From positions 1 to 5,626 of the forward strand of contig WTJZ01000185.1 of assembly GCA_011524615.1 (NCBI GenBank): 5,626 nt of DNA, given 5' to 3'. The notes beneath the pieces are model-generated. The model worked only from the letters and a program-made list of their open reading frames with translations. It made no database searches and was not told the DNA's origin. The translations under genes were made by a program, and so were the position numbers. Origin of the DNA: Akkermansiaceae bacterium (lineage in GTDB: Bacteria > Verrucomicrobiota > Verrucomicrobiia > Verrucomicrobiales > Akkermansiaceae). Each line of letters begins with the position of its first letter. Within the stretch, counting starts at the first letter, position 1. Below are positions 1 to 5,531 of this stretch, piece after piece.

Positions 1-797
1 ACCTTCATCGCGTAGCCTTGGAGATTCTCAGGGGCGGAGGGGAGGTAGAGAGGGCGTTGGGCGGATTTTTGTTGCGCTCTAGGGAGGACGCCTTGCAACT
101 TTTGGATGGAGAAGGCAGTGGTCAGATTCTGCCTTAATTGCTGTGCGATCGGGTCTTGTGGCTTGGAGTGGGTGGTAAACCCTTGTTCTGAGAATGAGAT
201 GTCACGGAGTACTTGCGCGAGATCGAGCTCTAGTCCGATATAGTTCAGGGTGAGGGCTGGCTCTGGTAATGGTAGGCGGATCGGGAGGTAGTTATGCTGA
301 TTCGCATAGTGGAGCGAGTATCCTCTGAGTGGCTTTTGTCCAGGGAGGCGCGTGAGCCCCTCGAGAGCCATAAAGATGTAACCAGATTCCTGAGACCAAT
401 GGAGGTTATTGACGAGTGGGTTGAGTGAGTGCTCTGCGCGGTAACGATTAGGATTAGCTAGGTTGAGCTCCTTAGGCAGTCCGACTGAGAAGTGCAGCGC
501 GACGATCTCTCGGGGAAACCTATCGGGGGTCGCGAGCGTCACAGATTGGAGTCGTTGCTCGGACTCTAGATACAAGACGTCATCAGGGATCGGGTAGATC
601 TGACCCTCCGTGTCCTCAAAGCTGAAGTCACTTAAGAATCCCGCCACTCGCGAAAAGGACAGAGTTTCGTCCCCTTTTTCATATCTGAGGCTTTCATGGA
701 GGTAGGGTAGTTCTCCATATTTGAGCTGACAATAGAGGTACGTCTCAGCGGAGAGGAGAAGCGGCAAGAGGAGGAGAATGACGGTTAGGCGGTGCAT
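1..797 (-). CDS. Exported MbnP-like domain protein (partial, C-terminus beyond left edge)
   Basis: The frame is open from an ATG at 797 to the left edge, giving 265 complete codons and no stop. Residues 1-17 form a signal peptide: a short basic start (MHR), a Leu-rich core and a likely cleavage after LLSA. There is no lipobox. Residues 45-232 read as an MbnP-like domain: the early strand FSRVAGFLSDFSF, then LNPLVNNLHW followed by SGYIFMALEG (about 125-147), SLHYANQHNYLPIRLPLP (161-178), and the TTHS...DPIAQQL segment (208-221). In characterised methanobactin operons MbnP is a periplasmic copper-associated protein, and its dihaem partner MbnH oxidises a tryptophan of it to kynurenine. Trp134, in the W-x-x-x-SGY context, is the obvious candidate here; that transfer is inference. 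The last ~35 residues look like a linker into something further left. The ATG overlaps the stop of the C39 gene (TAATG), so the two are translationally coupled. Family call fairly sure; function in this organism unknown. Confidence 0.8.
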   Translation of the reverse strand, partial: MHRLTVILLLLPLLLSAETYLYCQLKYGELPYLHESLRYEKGDETLSFSRVAGFLSDFSFEDTEGQIYPIPDDVLYLESEQRLQSVTLATPDRFPREIVALHFSVGLPKELNLANPNRYRAEHSLNPLVNNLHWSQESGYIFMALEGLTRLPGQKPLRGYSLHYANQHNYLPIRLPLPEPALTLNYIGLELDLAQVLRDISFSEQGFTTHSKPQDPIAQQLRQNLTTAFSIQKLQGVLPRAQQKSAQRPLYLPSAPENLQGYAMK

Positions 798-1579
798 TAT
801 AGATGGGCGGAGAGGCAAAAGCCAGTAGTCTGATAGCGTAGGTCGAACTGTTCTGGAGTGAGGGAGAGTAGTCCACAGACTGGTTCTGCGACTTGGTATT
901 GACCATCCTTATAATCGAGGATCGAGATGAAGTGACCCATGCTTCCTAAGCGTACTCCGATGATCGCAGGAAAGGCGGAGTCCGGGTTAAGTTCATGCTC
1001 GAGATCGAGTGAGGTGGAGAGGCCTAGACTCTGTAGGTAGCGCATGAGGTACCATGCTTCTGTACCTCTCGCATAGGTATAGCACTGCTCAGTAATGACC
1101 TCCTCAGAGCTCGGTAGTCCGAGGTGTCGCAGTAAGCTAGCAGTAGATGCAGGGCCGCAACTAGATGATGTAGACTGGAGGCAGACTGGGCCGTCCCAAA
1201 GGTCTTGGAGTTGGGTACGGTCTAGCGGTGCCAGCAGGGGCTTAATGTAGGGAATGATTCCGACCGCGGTGAACCCTAAGAGAGGAAGGAGCAGAACCTG
1301 ACGAGGGAGATAGCTAGAGATGATGCCTGCGGCTACTCCAGCAAAGAGAAGCGGGAGGTAACAGAGAATCCTCGTCGCACGGAGTGAGTAGAGTGCATGC
1401 CACTCAGGGAAAAACGGGAGGTAGTGTAGCACATAGAACACGGATGGGAGCCCCAGTATCACTAGGATCAGGAGTATGGATCTCGGGATTTTCTTATGAT
1501 AGGTATACCCCACTTTAAACGCGACCAGCGAGAGTAAGACAGAGAGTAGTCCTGAGAGATCCATGGGCATGGGCGGCAT
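797..1579 (-). CDS. Four-helix membrane protein with C39-type cysteine peptidase domain
   Basis: This 260-residue protein has an N-terminal membrane part with helices near 8-23, 33-54, 70-90 and 93-111. A C-terminal peptidase C39-like (papain-fold) domain follows at about 130-260. The domain shows LQSTSSSCGPAS with Gln135 (oxyanion hole) and Cys141 (nucleophile), then MGHFISI with His216, then QVAEPVCG, where Glu232 stands where C39 enzymes usually have Asp. The basic loop between helices 1 and 2 (HKKIPR) should be cytoplasmic, which places the peptidase domain outside. Its cysteines (133, 166, 235, 255) would suit disulphides there. It lacks the ABC transporter parts of bacteriocin-exporting C39 proteins, so it is a stand-alone membrane-tethered peptidase or peptidase-like protein; the substrate is unknown. 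The start ATG at 1579 has GAGG about 12 bases upstream. Met4 and Met6 are alternative starts. The gene is first in an operon with the MbnP-like gene. Confidence 0.82.
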   Translation of the reverse strand: MPPMPMDLSGLLSVLLSLVAFKVGYTYHKKIPRSILLILVILGLPSVFYVLHYLPFFPEWHALYSLRATRILCYLPLLFAGVAAGIISSYLPRQVLLLPLLGFTAVGIIPYIKPLLAPLDRTQLQDLWDGPVCLQSTSSSCGPASTASLLRHLGLPSSEEVITEQCYTYARGTEAWYLMRYLQSLGLSTSLDLEHELNPDSAFPAIIGVRLGSMGHFISILDYKDGQYQVAEPVCGLLSLTPEQFDLRYQTTGFCLSAHL

Positions 1580-1679
1580 TGTAATGGGTTTCCTCGCGTA
1601 CGCGATATTTTTTGCGCACGATCTGTGGACGGGTATCTAGTATCATGAGGTGGAAGGTGAAAATGGAGGCTTGCAAAAT
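1580..1679. promoter_or_regulatory. Divergent intergenic region between the C39/MbnP operon and the HTH gene
   Basis: Promoters for both directions must lie here or just inside the neighbouring 5' ends, but I find no convincing -35/-10 pair on either strand. The region holds a 12-bp perfect palindrome (1594-1605), a T-run followed by GCGCACGAT (1608-1622) that recurs in inverted orientation near the HTH start, and a GGAGG (1665-1669) that suits the ATG at 1680. The crowding of symmetric elements into about 110 bases suggests control of one or both genes by a dimeric DNA-binding protein. Confidence 0.45.
1594..1605. repeat. 12-bp perfect palindrome TCGCGTACGCGA
   Basis: The twelve bases are identical on both strands. 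The palindrome lies about 15-26 bases upstream of the C39 gene's ATG, just outside its putative GAGG ribosome site, so it would fall in the leader or the promoter of the C39/MbnP operon. An operator is one reading and a chance palindrome is the other. Confidence 0.4.
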
Positions 1680-1706
1680 ATGCCAATATCGTGCAAACGT
1701 GCGCAC
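1611..1706. repeat. Cluster of related GTGC-containing motifs around the HTH start
   Basis: Three related words occur. ATCGTGCGCAAA is on the minus strand at 1622-1611, ATCGTGCAAA is on the plus strand at 1688-1697, and GTGCGCAC, itself an 8-bp palindrome, is at 1699-1706. The first two are in inverted orientation and share ATCGTGC. The last abuts the ATG at 1707. If the HTH protein starts at 1707, all three lie in its 5' non-coding region and could be operator half-sites. If it starts at 1680, two lie within the first codons. Confidence 0.35.
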
Positions 1707-2186
1707 ATGGAATCGCACGAAGTACTGAAAGAAGCGTTCGAAAAAACGAGCCCTAAGGCCTTAGCCTCTGATCTAGGTGTCTCTCTTTCCCTCGTTTATA
1801 AGTGGGCTCAAGAACAATCAGAACTTGGTAGCGGGAGCCGTAATCCGCTTGATCGCTTACTAGGGATCATCAAGGCGACGGGTGATATGCAGATTATCCG
1901 ATGGCTCTGCGAGGAATCTGGTGGATACTTTGTCGCAAACCCTCCTAGCTCATGTACTAAAGGGTTCGAGGTATTACCTGCGACTAGTGAAATCCTATCG
2001 AAGTTCTCGACGATGATTAATAAGATCTCAGAGGCGGCTCAGGACCAGTCCATTACGGAGGATGAGGCCGAGGAGATTCGACAATGCTGGGATATTCTGA
2101 AGGGATATACCGAGGGCTTCGTTCGCTGTTGTGAGGAGGGTGACTTCGAGCAAATGGAACAAGAGGCGGTTCTCGTCGAGAAGTAG
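1680..2186 (+). CDS. Small HTH regulator-like protein, Phage_CII/CP76-like style
   Basis: A predicted cytoplasmic protein of 168 residues from the ATG at 1680. That start is chosen because GGAGG lies 10 bases upstream. A later ATG at 1707 gives 159 residues beginning MESHEVLKEA, which looks like the usual N-terminus of such proteins, and a GTG at 1650 would add ten residues. Numbered from 1707, residues 15-34 (PKALASDLGVSLSLVYKWAQ) form a helix-turn-helix. NPLDR and TGD...IIRWLCEESGGYFVANP follow, a block that recalls phage CII-like regulators. Residues 95-150 are acidic and helical (EDEAEEIRQ) and may be a dimerising coiled coil. I recognise the family as one common in Verrucomicrobia and Planctomycetes without a proven role. 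It is divergent from the C39/MbnP pair and could control it or itself; that is inference. No phage genes are nearby. Confidence 0.8.
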   Translation: MPISCKRAHMESHEVLKEAFEKTSPKALASDLGVSLSLVYKWAQEQSELGSGSRNPLDRLLGIIKATGDMQIIRWLCEESGGYFVANPPSSCTKGFEVLPATSEILSKFSTMINKISEAAQDQSITEDEAEEIRQCWDILKGYTEGFVRCCEEGDFEQMEQEAVLVEK

Positions 2187-2192
2187 AGGGGG

Positions 2193-5100
2193 CTACAGGC
2201 TCCGCTCATCAACGACCCATCTTAGGTAGATGGGTTCTTCTGTTGTGATGTTGTATTGGTCCTCCTGCTCGCCAGAGGCCTCGATCGTCACGCTTGTGTT
2301 ACCGGTAGGAAAGGGGACGGATGTCCAAGTGGTGAGATCAGGGCTCGACTGGAGAGTATAATCCAGGTCTAAACGGTCTGTGGGGACTGTGACGGACCAA
2401 CGGCGTGTTCCCTGTGGGGCAAAGACACGGTGCACCCCATCATGAGGAGAGCTGTTCCAGGCGTAGTGTGCTAGGTTAGAGATGCCGTCGAGGTTGGTGT
2501 CCTGCTCGATGGGAGCAGATTGAGCGGTGATTTCTCGCGCGGAGAAGTGGTTGCGCTGCCAATGAGTGTAGCTTTGTTCCCACTCATAATCAGTGAGGGT
2601 GACAATGAGTTGCGGGCGCTCGGTCTCGATTGCCCACTCGGAAGAGCGATAGGCGAGATAATTAAAGGGATCGGTGGCTCCAGTAGTAGAGACGATGGCG
2701 ATACCGTAGTTAGGGAGTTCTCCTGATTGCCATTGAGTCACGATCGAGGAGAGGTCTGCTATCATTACGGGCCCTAGTTCGGTACTCCCATCTATCATGA
2801 CTGTATCAGTGGCTGTCGGATCATAGAGAGAGCCTGCGAGTCCAGTCGTACTGGTCCAGGTCGAGGTCTCATCCCAGTCAGTAGTGACGGGATGGATACC
2901 GATGACATGTTGCTCATTAGCGAGGTTTAGGGTGCTGCCACTATCATGCATATCCGCTAGTGTTAGGCTGAGGGATGCCGCGGAGAGGGGGATGTCTGAG
3001 AGGGATTGGAGGTCGAACTTGATGAGGGTGACTCTTCTACTACCATAGATCACTTGAGTCAGGAGAGTGGAGTCACCCAGCGTGGTGTCATCAGGGAGGT
3101 CCTCTCGGAGAGTGAGATCCTGTGTGGCGGGGAGTGAGATCGTAGTCGACTCCTGTGCGGGACTGGTCAGATCGAGGTATTGGGAGGAGGGTTCTGCACT
3201 CCATTGGGACCAGGCTAGTGGGATACCTGCTACCTCAAAGGTCTGCGGGTAGAGTGAACTAGCGGCGGCATAGAGGTTGTAATCCGCCGTATGAGTTGTG
3301 TCAGGTACTTGCCAGAAGAGGGCTGTTCCCTCGGTCTCCAGTGAGCATCCCGTTACCGTCCAGTTCTGAGGGTAGACCGTGGTAGTGGCTCCTGTCTCCC
3401 AGTCTCGTAGGTAGTGACCATCCAGGTCGTAAATCTGGATCTGACTCTGTCGATTACGATGGAGCGTGCAGTCTGTCAGGGTAACGCCCTCTGTATTGGT
3501 CACAGTGACTCCAGCCTCTCCATTGTCATTGATGTGACAGTCTGCGATGGTGATCGGGCCAAGGTTGACCTCGAACTTTAATCCATTCGTCCTGTTATGT
3601 GAAAAGGTGCTCTCTCTGACGAGGATGTCTCGGTTATCGTAATCGAACCAGAGACCACGGCAGAGGTTGTGGTCAAAGTTGACTCCCTCGATCAGCGCAT
3701 TATGCGTGCGGTAGAGCCGGTTACCGACCCAACCGAAGCGAAAGCCGACCCAGTCTCCCCGCCAGTTGTTGCCACTGGAGACGAGTCCAGTCAGATGGGC
3801 GTTCTCCAGCGCGTAGGTCTCGAGTCCCGCGATGCCATTATCACTTAGGGTCGAGTCTCGCACCGTAACATGATGGATCCCATACGTGGTAGTGAGTGCG
3901 CCCTCGGTGATGTCGGTCCCTCTGAGAGAGAGGGCATTGCCTCCATGTAGTCTGAACTGGCAGTTGTCGATGCAGAGGTGCTCTCCTTGAGTAAAGCGTA
4001 CTGCTCCAGTCCCTAGGAGATGACTCCCTCCATGGGTAAAGGTGAGATTACGGAGGGTGATGTTATGGAGGCTCTCCGCGGAGATGAGGTGTGCTCGCTC
4101 ACTGATTTCGACTGATGAGGGGAGGGTCGAGGTGTGTAGGTAGAGGAGATCCTGGTCCTCATCGACCCAAAAGCTTTCAGGCGTGGCATTTAGTTGCTCG
4201 TATGACATGACTTGAGTGATCACTCGATCATCGATCGTGACGATCTCTCGTCGTCTCAGTAAGGGTTGATCGATTAACCATGCTTGTTCATAGGCTGTAC
4301 CACCAGCAGGAATCTCGGTGACCTCTCCCCAGTCGTATACCCAGTCTGTAGTATAGAGGTCCTCCCCGACACTATTCCATGCCGAGTACTCCTCTGCCCC
4401 TGTTATAACGGCTGCATCCCCTAGCCCCTCCAGAATTAATGGCGCTCTACTGCCTAGCGGGGTAGTGTAGGAAGAGAGTGCATCTAAGGACTCTCGATAG
4501 ACTCCATCATGGAGCAAGAGACGGACGCCCTCGTAGGATTCGTAGTGAGACTGCGCCACTGTGAGTGCATGATTAATCGTGAGAAAGGGTGTGTCGATGC
4601 TCCCATCCGCGGAGTCGCTGCCAGTGGGTGAGACGTAATAGGTGGTGATGACGCGCTCTTCCTGCACTTCTGCTCCTTGGATCGTGTAGGGGATGGGGCC
4701 GTGTTGAGAGGTCGGGTGCGTCATCGTGATGAGCATGGCGGGATTCTGCCCCGTATAGGTATCATATTCTCGGCTTCTAAAGGTGACACTGGAGTAATAA
4801 TCACTCCCGTCATTGGGTACCGTAGCCGTGACGAGTAGTCCGTAGTTCGGGAGGCTCCCATTGGCCCATGATTCGGCCAGCCCTCCAAAGCCTGCGACCT
4901 CGATCCGCCCATCATCTCCATATTCGAGAAGGTGTTCGACCGTTGGCGTCTGCTCGTAGTGGACTCCTGCGATCGGGGTGAGCCAGTCGCTCTCGAGCGC
5001 TCCCTCAGTCCAAGGCATCAGCACGCGGTGAAAGCGTAGAAGCATCTTTCTGCCCGTGAGTTGCTCCTGTGTGAGCCCGCCGCCTCCTTGATAGTTAATG

Positions 5101-5366
5101 AAGAGGCTCAGTGCAGCGCTCTCCACGGTATTAGCTCCTCCCTCATAGGAGTAATTGAGATCTACCGCCTCCAGCGGAAACTGCATCAGGGTATGGGGCC
5201 CACCAAAGGTAACCGCGAGCGTCTCCCCGACAGATTCACTCGATGACGAAAAGTACGTGTCGGCCGCTGCTGGTAAGCTATAATCAGAGCTCACTAGAGA
5301 TCCCGAAGGTTGAGCAAAAAGCGATCCTAGTAACATTACCCCATAACCCAAAATACGCATACTCAC
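2193..5366 (-). CDS. Secreted DNRLRE / parallel beta-helix / DNRLRE protein, putative carbohydrate-active enzyme
   Basis: An exported protein of 1057 residues (GTG at 5366; the ATG two codons on, at 5360, is equally possible; no clear Shine-Dalgarno). Residues 3-19 are a signal peptide. Residues ~31-216 and ~741-926 are two DNRLRE-type (CBM96-like) domains with matching ends: SLPNYGLLV...FRSRE...PAMLITMTH and ELPNYGIAI...YRSSE...PQLIVTLTD. Between them, ~242-735, is a right-handed beta-helix region opening YYVSPTGSDSADG with HDGVYRE. An inserted segment (REIVTIDDRVITQV...FWVDEDQDLLYL) and repeated helix turns follow. GLWFDYDN (571-578) and LKFEVNLGP (596-604) place Asp575 and Glu599 one turn apart, as I recall for GH120 beta-xylosidases (Asp and Glu 23 apart). 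The C-terminal ~130 residues carry DTNLDGISNLAHYAW and LQSSPDLTTW, the tail of many verrucomicrobial secreted proteins. Likely role: extracellular or periplasmic binding and cleavage of a plant or algal polysaccharide. Exact substrate, and hydrolase versus lyase, cannot be told. Confidence 0.85.
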   Translation of the reverse strand: MSMRILGYGVMLLGSLFAQPSGSLVSSDYSLPAAADTYFSSSSESVGETLAVTFGGPHTLMQFPLEAVDLNYSYEGGANTVESAALSLFINYQGGGGLTQEQLTGRKMLLRFHRVLMPWTEGALESDWLTPIAGVHYEQTPTVEHLLEYGDDGRIEVAGFGGLAESWANGSLPNYGLLVTATVPNDGSDYYSSVTFRSREYDTYTGQNPAMLITMTHPTSQHGPIPYTIQGAEVQEERVITTYYVSPTGSDSADGSIDTPFLTINHALTVAQSHYESYEGVRLLLHDGVYRESLDALSSYTTPLGSRAPLILEGLGDAAVITGAEEYSAWNSVGEDLYTTDWVYDWGEVTEIPAGGTAYEQAWLIDQPLLRRREIVTIDDRVITQVMSYEQLNATPESFWVDEDQDLLYLHTSTLPSSVEISERAHLISAESLHNITLRNLTFTHGGSHLLGTGAVRFTQGEHLCIDNCQFRLHGGNALSLRGTDITEGALTTTYGIHHVTVRDSTLSDNGIAGLETYALENAHLTGLVSSGNNWRGDWVGFRFGWVGNRLYRTHNALIEGVNFDHNLCRGLWFDYDNRDILVRESTFSHNRTNGLKFEVNLGPITIADCHINDNGEAGVTVTNTEGVTLTDCTLHRNRQSQIQIYDLDGHYLRDWETGATTTVYPQNWTVTGCSLETEGTALFWQVPDTTHTADYNLYAAASSLYPQTFEVAGIPLAWSQWSAEPSSQYLDLTSPAQESTTISLPATQDLTLREDLPDDTTLGDSTLLTQVIYGSRRVTLIKFDLQSLSDIPLSAASLSLTLADMHDSGSTLNLANEQHVIGIHPVTTDWDETSTWTSTTGLAGSLYDPTATDTVMIDGSTELGPVMIADLSSIVTQWQSGELPNYGIAIVSTTGATDPFNYLAYRSSEWAIETERPQLIVTLTDYEWEQSYTHWQRNHFSAREITAQSAPIEQDTNLDGISNLAHYAWNSSPHDGVHRVFAPQGTRRWSVTVPTDRLDLDYTLQSSPDLTTWTSVPFPTGNTSVTIEASGEQEDQYNITTEEPIYLRWVVDERSL
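2214..2245 (+). terminator. Possible intrinsic terminator of the HTH gene, inside the opposing gene's 3' end
   Basis: ACCCATCT (2215-2222) pairs perfectly with AGATGGGT (2228-2235) across a five-base loop TAGGT, and G2214 with T2236 adds a wobble pair. On the plus strand the stem is followed by a moderately U-rich stretch (TTCTTCTGTTG). It begins 28 bases after the HTH stop codon. On the minus strand the stem lacks a following U-tract, so it would act mainly for the HTH transcript. It lies in the last codons of the beta-helix gene, so coding constraint may explain part of it. Confidence 0.45.
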
Positions 5367-5530
5367 TAAGTTACCGCGATCCCACAGAGAGTAAAAGTGT
5401 ATTCTCTGACTTCTAGGAGAGTGACCTTACGCGAGCCTAACGGGTGCATTTTTGCGTCTTGATATGCTTAAATATGCAAAAAGAAGAGTCTCTGCTACGC
5501 TTAGCGTCAATGTAGAAGGGAGTCACTTCT
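5367..5530. promoter_or_regulatory. Divergent intergenic region between the beta-helix gene and the right-edge gene
   Basis: These 164 bases should contain both divergent promoters, but no confident -35/-10 pair stands out. Visible elements are a 7-bp inverted repeat TTTTTGC (5449-5455) / GCAAAAA (5476-5482) and two ATATGC words exactly 10 bases apart between and into its arms (5462, 5472). There is also an 11-bp palindrome ACGCT-T-AGCGT (5497-5507), and CAGAGA / TCTCTG arms (5385-5390 / 5403-5408) in the leader of the beta-helix gene. The AT-rich core near 5449-5482 is the best candidate for promoter and regulator sites. Confidence 0.45.
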
Positions 5531-5531
5531 A
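5513..5531 (+). promoter_or_regulatory. Ribosome binding site displayed in a hairpin loop at the right-edge gene
   Basis: TAGAAG (5513-5518) can pair with CTTCTA (5526-5531) around a seven-base loop GGAGTCA. The loop contains the Shine-Dalgarno GGAG and the stem takes in the A of the ATG at 5531. The site AAGGGAG with eight bases to the ATG selects 5531 over the in-frame ATG at 5540. The short stem may be chance, or may modulate access to the start. Confidence 0.35.

Noticed and set aside
1634..1643. TATCTA/TAGTAT as a -10 box for the HTH gene, with TTGCGC upstream
   Set aside because: Each hexamer matches the sigma-70 consensus poorly, or the spacing is wrong, so I could not call a promoter.
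1468..1718. Minus-strand frames overlapping the starts of the C39 and HTH genes
   Set aside because: Their translations are low-complexity or Arg/His-rich without any motif, and they overlap two well-supported genes in other frames.
2170..2182. Palindrome TTCTCG-T-CGAGAA at the end of the HTH gene, as a terminator for the beta-helix gene
   Set aside because: The loop is only one to three bases and no U-rich run follows on the minus strand. It is also within the coding end of the HTH gene, so a chance codon effect is more likely.
1680..2186. HTH gene as evidence of a prophage
   Set aside because: The resemblance to phage CII-like regulators is local, and no integrase, structural or other phage gene is present in the window.
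2520..3252. Short plus-strand open frames opposite the beta-helix gene
   Set aside because: They lack ribosome sites and recognisable protein features, and lie fully opposite a convincing domain-rich gene, so they are shadows.
4218..4245. Four GATC sites within 28 bases
   Set aside because: They lie inside the beta-helix gene in codons for Ile-Thr, Asp and Arg. GATC is frequent elsewhere in the window too, so there is no sign of an origin or methylation-controlled site.
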